Notes under the pieces: model-generated | Databases searched by the model: none | Told to the model about the DNA's origin: nothing | The model's input: only the letters and a program-made list of their open reading frames with translations | Origin: Polaromonas sp. CF318 | GTDB lineage: Bacteria > Pseudomonadota > Gammaproteobacteria > Burkholderiales > Burkholderiaceae_C | DNA length: 64,000 nt | Reading direction: 5' to 3' | NCBI RefSeq assembly: GCF_000282655.1 | Contig: NZ_AKIV01000060.1 | Span: 62,001 to 126,000, forward strand | Position numbers and translations under genes: made by a program | Part shown: one piece after another, positions 48,891 to 63,466 of the stretch | How positions within the stretch are numbered: position 1 is the first letter of the stretch | How the letters are laid out: the number at the start of each line of letters is the position of its first letter

Positions 48891-49658
48891 TTACTTGGCC
48901 GCAGGGGCGGGCGTGGCCGGCGCGCCTTCGGGCAAATCGAAGCGTTCTTCCTTTTCCGCGGGCACGTTGCCGATCAGGCTGTTGCGGCGCTGCTGGTAGA
49001 TATCGCGGGTAAAGCTGTATTTGTCCAGGGCCGCCTGGTCGAGCACGTCGCCGGCGCCCAGCAGGTTGGCGCGCACATTGACCGCGCGCAGCGTCGTCAG
49101 GGTATTGCGGACGCGGACGTTGCTGGCCTGGCTGACGGCGTCCAGCTGGTAATCCACCACCAGGCCGGCGGTGTCGCGCACCGAAGAAGGGCCCAGCACA
49201 GGCAGCACCAGGTAAGGCCCCGAACCCACGCCCCAGACACCCAGGGTCTGGCCGAAGTCTTCCGAGTGTTTCGGGATTTTCATTTCACTGGCCACGTCAA
49301 AAATGCCGCCCAGGCCCCAGAGGGTGTTGGTGGTGACGCGGAACAGGCTGTCGGCGGCGGCTTCGCCCTTGCCCTGCAGCAGGTTGTTGACCATGGACCA
49401 GACGTCGGAAATGTTGCCGAAGAAGCTGGTGACGCCGGTGCGCACGGGCTGGGGCGTGACGTCGCGGTAGGCGGTGGCCACGGGCTTGAGGACGGTGCGG
49501 TCCAGGCCCTCGTTGAAGCCGAACATGGCCCGATTAAACGGTTCCAGCGGATCGGACGGATTGGCGCCCGGGCCGGTTGCGCATCCCTGAAGCAGCGCCA
49601 CTGCGAGAACGGCGCCGGCCCACCCTGTTGATTTTTTCATCGTCATGTTGCTTGTCAT
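48891..49658 (-). CDS. mlaA: Outer-membrane lipoprotein MlaA (VacJ)
   Basis: MlaA removes misplaced phospholipid from the outer leaflet of the outer membrane. The 255-residue precursor has a lipobox LLQGC with Cys26, then DPLEPFNRAMFGFNEGLD and GPYLVLPVLGPSSVRDT. In enterobacteria mlaA is unlinked; here it lies in the mla cluster between mlaD and mlaC. Its ATG overlaps the mlaD stop by 4 nt. Confidence 0.96.
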   Translation of the reverse strand: MTSNMTMKKSTGWAGAVLAVALLQGCATGPGANPSDPLEPFNRAMFGFNEGLDRTVLKPVATAYRDVTPQPVRTGVTSFFGNISDVWSMVNNLLQGKGEAAADSLFRVTTNTLWGLGGIFDVASEMKIPKHSEDFGQTLGVWGVGSGPYLVLPVLGPSSVRDTAGLVVDYQLDAVSQASNVRVRNTLTTLRAVNVRANLLGAGDVLDQAALDKYSFTRDIYQQRRNSLIGNVPAEKEERFDLPEGAPATPAPAAK

Positions 49659-50161
49659 TTTTTTTCTGTCGTCGCTGGTGGTGGCGCAGTTCCTGATCCG
49701 GAACTGCTGTCCGCCGCTTTACTGTACAAAAACTGGCTGATCAGATTCTCAAGTACCACGGCGGACTGCGTGTTTTTGGTCACGTCCCCCGCGGCGAAAT
49801 TTTTCTCGTCCCCGCCGGCTTCCACGCCGATGTACTGCTCGCCGAGCAGGCCGCTGGTCAAAATCTTCAGCGAGCTGTCCTTGGGAAACACATAGCGGCT
49901 CTCCATGGCCAGGCTCACGCTGGCCTGGTAGGACTTGTCGTCGAAAGTAATATTTTCAACCCGCCCGACCACCACACCTGCGCTTTTGACCGCGGCGCGC
50001 GGCTTCAGACCACCAATATTGTCGAATTTCGCCGTGATCTTGTAAGAAGTGTCGAAATTCAGTGAGAGAAGGTTGGCGGACTTCAGTGCCAGGAACAGGA
50101 TGGCCAGGCCCCCGATCAGGACAAACAGGCCAACCCAGAGATCATTTTTGGAGCGTTGCAT
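49655..50161 (-). CDS. mlaD: MCE-domain phospholipid-binding protein MlaD
   Basis: MlaD is a membrane-anchored MCE protein whose hexamer forms a lipid channel above MlaE. The 168-residue protein has one N-terminal helix (WVGLFVLIGGLAILFLALKS) and the MCE domain (ITAKFDNIGGLKPRAAVKSA, GLLGEQYIGV). It follows mlaE by 125 nt and overlaps mlaA by 4 nt. Confidence 0.96.
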   Translation of the reverse strand: MQRSKNDLWVGLFVLIGGLAILFLALKSANLLSLNFDTSYKITAKFDNIGGLKPRAAVKSAGVVVGRVENITFDDKSYQASVSLAMESRYVFPKDSSLKILTSGLLGEQYIGVEAGGDEKNFAAGDVTKNTQSAVVLENLISQFLYSKAADSSSGSGTAPPPATTEKK

Positions 50162-50286
50162 CGTTTTCTTTCAGTGGCCCGGCAAGGCGGCCACGGCTTG
50201 GGCCTTGCGCCATCCCTTCAAGGCAGACACTGGAATGGCGGATTTTCTCATGGACAAATTAAAAATGTTTGAAGGCGGTTATACGA

Positions 50287-51081
50287 CTACAGGCTGAACA
50301 TGGACGCGGTCAGCAGGAAGTCCAGCCCCAGCACGGCCAGCGAGGCCACCACCACGGTGCGCGTGGTGGCTCGCGAGACGCCCTCGGGCGTGGGCTGGGC
50401 TTCAAATCCCTGGTGCAGGGCAACAAAGGTGACGGTCACCCCGAACACAAAACTCTTGATGATGCCGTTGCCCACGTCGCGCCAGACATCCACGCCGGAC
50501 TGCATCTGGCTCCAGAAGGAACCGGCGTCTATGCCTATCATGACCACGCCGACCAGCCAGCCGCCCAGGATGCCCACGGCGCTGAACACCGCGGCCAGCA
50601 GCGGCATGGCGATGATGCCGCCCCAGAAACGCGGTGCCAGGATGCGGCGTATCGGGTCCACCGCCATCATTTCCATGGCCGAGAGTTGCTCGCCGGCTTT
50701 CATCAGGCCGATTTCGGCGGTCAGGGCCGTGCCGGCGCGGCCGGCGAACAGCAGCGCCGTGACCACCGGTCCGAGCTCGCGCACCAGGCTGAGCGCCACC
50801 AGCAGGCCCAGCGCCTCGGCCGAACCGTAGCGCTGCAGCGTGTAGTAACCCTGCAGGCCCAGCACAAAGCCCACAAAGAGGCCGGACACCGCGATGATAG
50901 CCAGCGAATAGTTGCCCAAAAAGAAGATCTGGTCGCGCACCAGGCCGAAACGGGCCAGGGCCGGCCCACTCAGGGCGACCAGGCGCGACATCAGCCGCGC
51001 GGCATAACCCAGGTCGGCCAGCTGCCTGCGCACCGCAAAACCAAGGTCGGACACCAGGGCGACGGGACTGTAGCGGCTCAT
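50287..51081 (-). CDS. mlaE: Phospholipid ABC transporter permease MlaE
   Basis: MlaE is the inner-membrane permease of the Mla system. The 264-residue protein has the family signature [35 protein letters not shown] and about five membrane helices. The C-terminus ends in TASMFSL. It overlaps mlaF by 4 nt. Confidence 0.96.
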   Translation of the reverse strand: MSRYSPVALVSDLGFAVRRQLADLGYAARLMSRLVALSGPALARFGLVRDQIFFLGNYSLAIIAVSGLFVGFVLGLQGYYTLQRYGSAEALGLLVALSLVRELGPVVTALLFAGRAGTALTAEIGLMKAGEQLSAMEMMAVDPIRRILAPRFWGGIIAMPLLAAVFSAVGILGGWLVGVVMIGIDAGSFWSQMQSGVDVWRDVGNGIIKSFVFGVTVTFVALHQGFEAQPTPEGVSRATTRTVVVASLAVLGLDFLLTASMFSL

Positions 51082-51923
51082 GCGCGCTCCTTTTTGGCGG
51101 CGTCGGCGTTGCCGAAGTCGGCCTCCACGCCCGGCCCGGGGTAATGGAATTTCACCGGACCCTCGCTCTCGGCATTGACGAACTGGTGCACCAGCGGGTC
51201 GGTGGAGCGCCGCACTTCATCGGGCGTGCCCTGGGCGGCGATGCTGCCGTTGGCCAGGATGATGACCTTGTCGGCGATGCGGAAGGTTTCCTCGAGGTCG
51301 TGCGAGACCACGATGCTGGTGATGCCCAGGGTGTCGTTGAGCTGGCGTATGAGCTGCGCGGCGGTGCCCAGCGAGATAGGGTCCAGCCCGGAGAAGGGCT
51401 CGTCGTACATGATGAGTTCGGGATCCAGCACGATGGCGCGCGCCAGCGCCACGCGCCTGGCCATGCCGCCGGAGATTTCGCTGGGCATCAGGTCGCGCGC
51501 GCCGCGCAGGCCCACGGCGTTGAGCTTCATCAGCACGATGTCGCGGATCAGGCGCTCATTGAGCGCCGTGTGCTCGCGCAGCGGAAAGGCCACGTTGTCG
51601 AACACGCTCAAATCGGTGAACAGCGCGCCGAACTGGAACAGCATGCCCATGCGCCGGCGTGCGGTGTACAGCTCTTGCTGCACCAATTTGCCGACGTCCT
51701 TACCGTCAAACAGGACGGCGCCGCCGGTGGCCTTCTGCTGGCCGCCGATCAGGCGCAGCACGGTGGTCTTGCCGCCGCCCGAGGCACCCATCAGCGCGGT
51801 GACCTTGCCCCTGGGTACGGACAGGGTAACCCTGTCCAGAATGACGCGGTCGCCCGCGGAACCCGGGTAGGAGAAGGTCACATCCTTGAATTCAACCAGT
51901 GATGAAGCGAGGGTGTCGGCCAT
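51078..51923 (-). CDS. mlaF: Phospholipid ABC transporter ATPase MlaF
   Basis: MlaF supplies ATP hydrolysis to MlaE. The 281-residue protein has Walker [10 protein letters not shown] at 46-54, signature [16 protein letters not shown], Walker [14 protein letters not shown], and the H-loop VVSHDLEE. It is the first gene of mlaFEDACB, and no gene lies between it and the gltD tail except the repeat-rich gap 51924-52264. Confidence 0.96.
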   Translation of the reverse strand: MADTLASSLVEFKDVTFSYPGSAGDRVILDRVTLSVPRGKVTALMGASGGGKTTVLRLIGGQQKATGGAVLFDGKDVGKLVQQELYTARRRMGMLFQFGALFTDLSVFDNVAFPLREHTALNERLIRDIVLMKLNAVGLRGARDLMPSEISGGMARRVALARAIVLDPELIMYDEPFSGLDPISLGTAAQLIRQLNDTLGITSIVVSHDLEETFRIADKVIILANGSIAAQGTPDEVRRSTDPLVHQFVNAESEGPVKFHYPGPGVEADFGNADAAKKERA

Positions 51924-52069
51924 GGAGAAAAAGAGGGGCCGACGAGCGCGCCGGCGAACTAGGGGAATGCCCTAATGATACGGGGTTTGGCCGCCCCTAT
52001 CCCGGGAAGTAATACCAGGCAGTAATACCGTGGGGTTTCCGTCACGCCACTTACGGCGCAGGCCGTCGC

Positions 52070-52089
52070 CCCCAGGCACAAGCCTGGGG
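52070..52089. repeat. 8-bp perfect hairpin, CCCCAGGC/GCCTGGGG
   Basis: Arms CCCCAGGC (52070-52077) and GCCTGGGG (52082-52089) with an ACAA loop. It resembles the hairpin at 52197-52216 in arm length and sequence plan. No T-run follows on either strand. Confidence 0.5.
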
Positions 52090-52117
52090 TCTCCTGAATC
52101 GCTTCTTGGATAGAGGA

Positions 52118-52194
52118 CGCGGCGTTTAGCGAGGCAGATCGCTCTAACCCATCAAAAATTCGTCAACGGCGCGCGCGGCCTGGCGGCCTTCGCG
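52118..52194 (-). pseudogene. Duplicated 3' end of gltD (remnant)
   Basis: The 77 bp match the end of gltD (52257-52333) at 74 of 77 positions, in the same orientation, 139 bp downstream of it. On the minus strand the copy would read the GltD tail [13 protein letters not shown], and then TAG replaces the TAC (Tyr) of the true gene. The original last residues YSDLPR are thus cut. It is a non-coding relic of a local duplication or of a lost gltD-like copy. Confidence 0.85.
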
Positions 52195-52196
52195 CA

Positions 52197-52216
52197 CCCC
52201 AAGCGTCAGCTTGGGG
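52197..52216. repeat. 8-bp perfect hairpin, CCCCAAGC/GCTTGGGG
   Basis: Arms CCCCAAGC (52197-52204) and GCTTGGGG (52209-52216) with loop GTCA, followed on the plus strand by TTTGTT. It lies between the two gltD tails. It could stop plus-strand transcription weakly. Confidence 0.5.
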
Positions 52217-52226
52217 TTTGTTAAAC

Positions 52227-52240
52227 CGCCCCTTGGGGCG
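52227..52240 (-). terminator. Weak terminator candidate after gltD
   Basis: CGCCCC/GGGGCG (52227-52232 and 52235-52240) forms a short stem about 25 nt beyond the gltD stop on the minus strand, followed there by GTTTAAC. It is a weak intrinsic-terminator candidate. Confidence 0.35.
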
Positions 52241-52264
52241 ATTTGCGAAGGCCGGGCGCGGCGT

Positions 52265-53731
<1,467 letters not shown>

Positions 53732-53830
53732 GATGAGGTCCTGTGCGATTCTTTTTAAGCTTTTCCGGCTGCCGGCCCGTCATCACGGGCGCGGGCAGTT
53801 CCGGTTCAATGCAAGCGTGGGTGCGGCGGC

Positions 53831-58573
<4,743 letters not shown>

Positions 58574-58675
58574 GGCAATTCCTCGTCGGGGTGGGATGGG
58601 AGCGCTGAATGCGTCCTGTGAGAAAGACCGCAACGCACCCATCCGCAGTTTCATAATTTTTCGCAGGGAATGGGG

Positions 58676-58704
58676 AGCATAGTGCAGTGCAACAACAATG
58701 CCAA
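58676..58704 (-). promoter_or_regulatory. Predicted sigma70 promoter of gltBD
   Basis: On the minus strand, -35 TTGGCA (58699-58704, 5 of 6) and -10 TATGCT (58676-58681, 4 of 6) are spaced by 17 bp, giving a ~95-nt leader before gltB. The terminal repeat of the RAYT element ends 10 bp upstream of the -35. Confidence 0.6.
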
Positions 58705-58714
58705 GAAGTTTAAA

Positions 58715-59568
58715 TGGGGTCAGATTCCAATTAAAAATCGATAAATTTAATCAACATTTAATTAGGGACATATTTGATTCAAGCGCAAAAAACCATGAAA
58801 CGGCGTTATTTAAGCCGCTGGGAAGTCCTCTTTGGGTGTCGTGGTCGGCCGCCCCGCCTGGTTTTTTGTCACGCGGCGCTCGGTGCGCTTTTGCAGTTCG
58901 GCGAGGAAATCGCCCTCGCCCAGCGCCCAGCCGCTGAGGGCCGAGCGGGTCAGCAGCTCCTGCTGCTCCAGCGTGATGCCGGCACGCACCAACGAGGCGT
59001 AGGCCGCCTCGCGGGCAAAGGGCGTGTTGCCCAGCGCCCAGACCAGGGGATGCGGTGTCAGCAGGCTGTCGACCCGCAAACCCGCATAGTGACCGTGGCT
59101 GGACCATGGATAGTCCCTGGCCTCGGCCACCAGCCCCGCGCGAACCGGGTTCAAGTCGATATAGGCCATGCAGGCCAGCAAATAGCGTTCGGCCTCGATT
59201 ACCGTAGCGCGGTAACGCCCCTCCCAGAGGGTACCGGAGCGCCCCTGGCTGTCGTTGAAGTAGCGAACATAGCGCCGTCCCGCAGCCTGCATCATCTGCG
59301 GCAAGCCGTCCGCCGTGCTGGGCGTGGCCAGCAGGTGGAAGTGGTTGTCCATCAGCACATAGGCATGCAGGGCCACACCGAATTTGCGCGCGCTTTCGTC
59401 GAGCAGCCGCAACAACATCTGGTGATCGGCCGCGCAGGAAAAAACGGCTTGCCGGTTATTGCCGCGCTGGATGATGTGATGGGGGAAACCGGGAAGCGTC
59501 AGACGGGGAAGGCGGGCCATGGGATGCGATACCTGGAGTTGGCATCATGATATTGGAATCCGACCCCA
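58715..59568. mobile_element. RAYT/IS200-like element with 17-bp terminal inverted repeats
   Basis: The left end TGGGGTCAGATTCCAAT (58715-58731) and right end ATTGGAATCCGACCCCA (59552-59568) are inverted repeats with 16 of 17 matches, and they enclose one transposase-like gene. Such palindromic ends are typical of RAYT-associated units. No target-site duplication was evident. The AT-rich segment after the left end (58732-58780) differs in composition from its surroundings. Confidence 0.8.
58810..59520 (-). CDS. REP-associated tyrosine transposase (RAYT), IS200-like Y1 family
   Basis: The 236-residue protein starts MARLPRLTLPGFPHHIIQRG, and has the HUH motif in MDNHFHLL (H60, H62), GTLWEGRYRA, and the tyrosine helix with YIDLNPVRAG near 120. 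This is the single-strand DNA transposase fold that acts on palindromic repeats in the genome. It appears intact. A C-terminal extension past ~150 is longer than in the core domain. It lies inside inverted repeats between gltB and the substrate-binding protein gene. Confidence 0.9.
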   Translation of the reverse strand: MARLPRLTLPGFPHHIIQRGNNRQAVFSCAADHQMLLRLLDESARKFGVALHAYVLMDNHFHLLATPSTADGLPQMMQAAGRRYVRYFNDSQGRSGTLWEGRYRATVIEAERYLLACMAYIDLNPVRAGLVAEARDYPWSSHGHYAGLRVDSLLTPHPLVWALGNTPFAREAAYASLVRAGITLEQQELLTRSALSGWALGEGDFLAELQKRTERRVTKNQAGRPTTTPKEDFPAA

Positions 59569-59632
59569 ATTTTCGGCCGCCCACGCTTCGTTTCAGGAGG
59601 CGGCTTGCGCGGCCCCTGACACGGCATCTTTA

Positions 59633-60781
59633 TCAGCGGACGACTTTGCCGTCAGGCGTGATGGTGACGAGGTCGATGGCACGCACCGATTCGTATTTTT
59701 TGGCGCGCAGGTTGACGCGAAAGCCGCCCACGTCGTAGTCCGTCATGGCTTCAAACGCTTTTTGCAAGCCGGCCCGGTCGGGTTTTCCGCTGCCTGCCGC
59801 GCTGCGGCGCACGCCTTCGGCAAAAGTCTTGGCGGCGATGTAGCCCTCCACGCTTTCATAGCTGGGCGTCTGGTCGGTCTGGTTCAGCACATCGAGGTAT
59901 TCCTTGATGATCGGCATGCCGGTGCTGCGCGGCGAGGGCACGACCTGGGAAATCACAACGCCGCCGATTTCCTTGCCCAGGGCGCTGAAAAGCGGGTCGA
60001 TGCCGACGACGGAGAAATTCAGGAACTGCCCGCCATAGCCGGCCTGGCGCATCTTGCGGATGAAGGCAGCCGATGAATTGAACAGGCTGACCTGGATGAC
60101 GGCCTGGGGCTGCGCCTTCATCAGGGAGGCCACGGCCGCGTCAACCTTGTCGCTGTTGACCGGCGACAGGGCGCTGCCGACGATGGCCGGCCGCTTCAGG
60201 TCGACCAGCGCCTGGTTGACGGCCGCCAGGCCGCCGCGCCCCATGGCGTCGTCTTCGGCAAACACCGCGATGCGGTCCTGGTTCAGCGTCGCGCAATGGC
60301 GCGCGATTTTGTAGGCTTCGTCGGCCAGCGCGGGACGCACATGAAAAACGTTGCTGAGCGAGGGATCATGCAGCGCGTCGGAGGCGGCAAAAGGCGCGAA
60401 GAACAGGGTGTTGGAAGCTTTTGCCGCGGCGAAGGCGGCGTCGCAGCTGGCGGTACCGGTGAAGCCGAAGAGCGCATCCACGTCCTCGTCGATCAGCTGC
60501 TTGGCGTTGCCGGCGGCTTTGGCCGGGACGTAGCCGTCGTCGAGGGCCTTGACTTCGATCTTGTAGCCGCCCGCGCCGTTTTTCGCGTTGATCGCGTCAA
60601 AATAAATCTTGGCGCCATTGAGGTAGGCCAGGCCGATCTGATCGGCGGCGCCGGTCAGCGGAACGGATTGCCCGACGACGATTTTCCGCCCGGCCCTGCC
60701 CTGCGCCCACAGCGCGGGGCTTGCCACCACGGCGCCTGCGGATACACCACCGAGAATTAACTGACGCCGATTGAAACCCAT
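59633..60781 (-). CDS. Branched-chain amino-acid-type ABC substrate-binding protein (Tat leader)
   Basis: The 382-residue precursor starts at the ATG ending at 60781 (AAGG before it) with a twin-arginine leader, FNRRQLILGGVSAGAVVA, cleaved after about residue 27. The mature part is the two-lobed Peripla_BP_6/LivJ type: VVGQSVPLTGAADQIGLAYL, FGFTGTASCDAA, YESVEGYIAAKTFAEGVRRS. Ligand is not known, and no liv permease or ATPase genes lie nearby, so it is an orphan binding protein. It lies 64 nt from the RAYT right end. Confidence 0.92.
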   Translation of the reverse strand: MGFNRRQLILGGVSAGAVVASPALWAQGRAGRKIVVGQSVPLTGAADQIGLAYLNGAKIYFDAINAKNGAGGYKIEVKALDDGYVPAKAAGNAKQLIDEDVDALFGFTGTASCDAAFAAAKASNTLFFAPFAASDALHDPSLSNVFHVRPALADEAYKIARHCATLNQDRIAVFAEDDAMGRGGLAAVNQALVDLKRPAIVGSALSPVNSDKVDAAVASLMKAQPQAVIQVSLFNSSAAFIRKMRQAGYGGQFLNFSVVGIDPLFSALGKEIGGVVISQVVPSPRSTGMPIIKEYLDVLNQTDQTPSYESVEGYIAAKTFAEGVRRSAAGSGKPDRAGLQKAFEAMTDYDVGGFRVNLRAKKYESVRAIDLVTITPDGKVVR

Positions 60782-61000
60782 GACAACACCTTTTGAGATA
60801 CGAATAGCCAAAGCAGGTTTGATGCCTGCAACTGCAGCATGCGCTTACTGTTCCAAAAAAATGTCACAAATTGTGCGCAAGCCCTAAGCGTAATCCGTGC
60901 GGGACCGAAAAAACAGCAGGAAAAATGCCGACACGTCATAAGCCTATGCGCCGTCTTTGCGGCTGCCTGATGACGGTTTTGCCTGTTTTTGCGCCTCGGG

Positions 61001-62224
61001 CTAAGGCCGGGGTGCGCGCAAAACCAGCAAACGGTGCAGCCGTAGCGCCAGAACCAGGCCCAGGGCGGAACTGGCCGCCGTGACCCAGCCCGTCCATTGC
61101 CAGCCCCCTGCCTCGGCGGCTACCCAGGCCACCAGTGGGGGACCCGCGAACTGACCCAGCGCCGACCACTGCTGCATCCAGCCCACCGTGGTGGACACCG
61201 TATCGGCGCTGGGCGCCAGCCGGATGGCCAGGCTGAAAAGAGTGGCCGGAACCAGGCCGCCCAGCATGGAAAAACCCAGGATCGCCGCGTACCGCAGCGC
61301 GGGCGGCGCGCCCGAAAACGCCAGCAAGGCGCCGCCCGCCATCGCCAGAAAACCCGCAGCCAGCAAGGCCAGCGGCGGCAGGCCACGGCCCAGCAGCCGC
61401 CCGGCAGCGACGTTGCCGATGATGTTGACGGCCGCGGCCAGCGCCGTCAGCGGCCCGCCCCAGCCGCCGGCCACGCCGGCCTGCGCATAGATGGACGGAA
61501 GAAAACCCACCACGGCGAGCCATTGCCCGGAATAGGTCGCAAAGGCCAGGGCCATGAGCCAGGCGGCGCGCGAACGCAAGGTCGTCGCGATGAGCTGGCG
61601 GTTGCGGGGCCGGCCTGTGGGGGCAAGCGCCTCGGGCGGCTCCGCCGGCACGCGCCACGCGAGCAGCAGGGCCAGCGCCGCGGCCAGCGCGGCCAGCAGC
61701 CACCACAGGATGCGCCAGCCCCACTGCGGGCCGGCCCCGGCGATGACGAGAGGCCCGGCCAGCAGGGCCAGCGACGCCCCCAGAGGCATGTAGGCGCCCC
61801 ACATGCCGAGCATACCGCTCAATTTTTCCGGCGGCACCAGTCGGCGCACCAGGGCCGGTGCCGGCAGCACCACCCACAAAAACCCCAGGCCTTCGAGGAC
61901 GCGTGTCGCCAGCAAGCCATGAACGCCGGAAGCCATGGCGCCCAGGGCGCTGGCCGATGCCAGCACCCACAGGCCCGCCAGCATGCTGCGCTTGAGCCCC
62001 ACGCGCTGCACCGCCAGCCCGGTCACCAGGCCCAGGGTCATGCCGGCCAGTTGGACGAGCGAGAGCAGGAAACCGGCCTGCAGCAGGGAAACGCCCAGCA
62101 CCTGGCCCAGCACGGGCAAGGCAGGCGGCAGCTTGCCCACATGCAGGGCGGCCACCACGCCGGCCGCGATCACGCACCAGGCGGCACGCGCGCTGGCGGC
62201 GGTATCCGGCTTGGCTTCAGTCAC
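61001..62224 (-). CDS. MFS transporter, CynX/NimT-like
   Basis: The roughly 407-residue membrane protein has 12 hydrophobic segments in two halves, and the typical loop between helices 2 and 3 (GLAVQRVGLKRSMLAG). It resembles CynX/NimT-type major facilitator carriers, but the substrate cannot be named. Start is taken as GTG ending at 62224; a TTG two codons upstream is possible, and neither has a clear ribosome-binding site. It follows dgt by about 20 nt, suggesting one transcript. Confidence 0.85.
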   Translation of the reverse strand: MTEAKPDTAASARAAWCVIAAGVVAALHVGKLPPALPVLGQVLGVSLLQAGFLLSLVQLAGMTLGLVTGLAVQRVGLKRSMLAGLWVLASASALGAMASGVHGLLATRVLEGLGFLWVVLPAPALVRRLVPPEKLSGMLGMWGAYMPLGASLALLAGPLVIAGAGPQWGWRILWWLLAALAAALALLLAWRVPAEPPEALAPTGRPRNRQLIATTLRSRAAWLMALAFATYSGQWLAVVGFLPSIYAQAGVAGGWGGPLTALAAAVNIIGNVAAGRLLGRGLPPLALLAAGFLAMAGGALLAFSGAPPALRYAAILGFSMLGGLVPATLFSLAIRLAPSADTVSTTVGWMQQWSALGQFAGPPLVAWVAAEAGGWQWTGWVTAASSALGLVLALRLHRLLVLRAPRP

Positions 62225-62247
62225 ACGCAACGAGGAGAGGGGCAGGT

Positions 62248-63447
62248 TCAGGCCGCGAAGGCGGCCCGGCCCTTCAGACGCTCATGCTCTTTGGCGGCAA
62301 AGCGGTCAGTCATGCCGGCGATGTAGTCGGCCACGACCCGCTCGGGCTTGGCGCCCGCGGCATGCGGCGCGTCGACGCCGTCAAAGCGCTCGCTGTGGGC
62401 CTGCGGCATCTGCGCCGGGTCGGCCATATAGGCCTCGAACAGTTCGCCGACCACCTGCTTGGCCGCCTGCGTAGTCTCCACCACCTTCGGATGGCGGTAG
62501 AGGTTTTTCAGCAGGAAGCGCTTGAGCGACGCGGACTGCCGCGCCATCTCCGGTGTGAAGCAGACCAGCGCCGCTTGCTGGCGCACCTCGTCGGCACTCG
62601 CGGGCGCCGCCTTGTGGATGGCCGCCCATGTCGCGTCCATCACGTTGTAGACCTGGGCGCTGAGCATGCGGCGTATGGTTTCAAACAGCAGCCGGCGGCC
62701 CTGCAAGCCGGGATGGGCCAGCCGCGTCTCACGGCAGTACTGGCTGAAGAGCTCCACGTCCTCGAGCTGCTCCAGCGTCAGCAGGCCCGAGCGCACACCG
62801 TCGTCGATGTCGTGCGCGTTGTAGGCGATCTCGTCGGCCAGGTTGGCGAGCTGCGCTTCCAGGCTAGGCTGCTGCCAGCGCGGGCCTTCGGCGGGCTGGT
62901 CCACAAAACGGCGCGCCACCCCGCCCGGCTCGCGCGACTCGATGCGCTGCGCATTGCGCTTTGAGCAATGCTTGAGGATGCCCTCGCGCGTCTCGAAACT
63001 GAGGTTCAGGCCGTTGTAGGCCGGGTAGCGCTCTTCCAGCGCATCCACGACGCGCAGGCTTTGCAGGTTGTGCTCGAAGCCCGCGCTCTCGGGGTGGCCG
63101 GCCTTGAGGCAAGCGTTCAGGGCATCCTGGCCGGCGTGGCCGAAAGGCGTGTGGCCCAGGTCGTGCGCCAGCGCGATGGCCTCCACAAGGTCCTCGTTGA
63201 GCCGCAGCGTGCGGGCGATGGAGCGCCCCAGCTGGGCGACTTCCAGCGAATGGGTCAGGCGGGTGCGGAACAGGTCGCCCTCGTGGTTGAGGAAAACCTG
63301 GGTCTTGTAGACCAGGCGGCGAAAGGCTGTTGAATGCACGATGCGATCGCGGTCGCGCTGGAAGTCGGAACGCGTGGGCGCCACCGGCTCGGTATAGCGG
63401 CGGCCGCGCGACAGCGCGGGATCACAGGCATAGGGCGCCAGGGTCAT
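62248..63447 (-). CDS. dgt: Deoxyguanosinetriphosphate triphosphohydrolase-like protein
   Basis: The 399-residue HD-domain protein has H66 in RTRLTHSLEVAQLGRSI, HD pair H95-D96 in LAHDLGHTPFGHAGQDAL, and the RDRDRIVHSTAFRRLVYKTQ N-terminal segment. These match the dGTPase-like family that splits dNTPs to nucleoside and triphosphate. It lies 19 nt after aroB, the common aroB-dgt pair. Exact dNTP preference cannot be seen. Confidence 0.95.
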   Translation of the reverse strand: MTLAPYACDPALSRGRRYTEPVAPTRSDFQRDRDRIVHSTAFRRLVYKTQVFLNHEGDLFRTRLTHSLEVAQLGRSIARTLRLNEDLVEAIALAHDLGHTPFGHAGQDALNACLKAGHPESAGFEHNLQSLRVVDALEERYPAYNGLNLSFETREGILKHCSKRNAQRIESREPGGVARRFVDQPAEGPRWQQPSLEAQLANLADEIAYNAHDIDDGVRSGLLTLEQLEDVELFSQYCRETRLAHPGLQGRRLLFETIRRMLSAQVYNVMDATWAAIHKAAPASADEVRQQAALVCFTPEMARQSASLKRFLLKNLYRHPKVVETTQAAKQVVGELFEAYMADPAQMPQAHSERFDGVDAPHAAGAKPERVVADYIAGMTDRFAAKEHERLKGRAAFAA

Positions 63448-63466
63448 GGTTCACGCTCTCCAGGCT

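Larger units (their letters stand above)
51924..52264. other. Repeat-rich gap between gltD and mlaF, no gene
   Basis: This 341-nt stretch has no supported gene. It holds, in plus order, a hairpin (52070-52089), a 77-bp second copy of the gltD tail (52118-52194), a second hairpin (52197-52216) and a third small hairpin (52227-52240). Part of it (near 51924-52060) probably carries the mlaF promoter and leader on the minus strand, but I could not assign boxes. Confidence 0.7.

Noticed and set aside
60871-61083. A 70-codon plus-strand frame between the binding-protein and MFS genes
   Set aside because: No ribosome-binding site, no family resemblance, and it runs into the MFS gene on the other strand. 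The 219-nt gap most likely holds the binding-protein promoter, which I could not fix.
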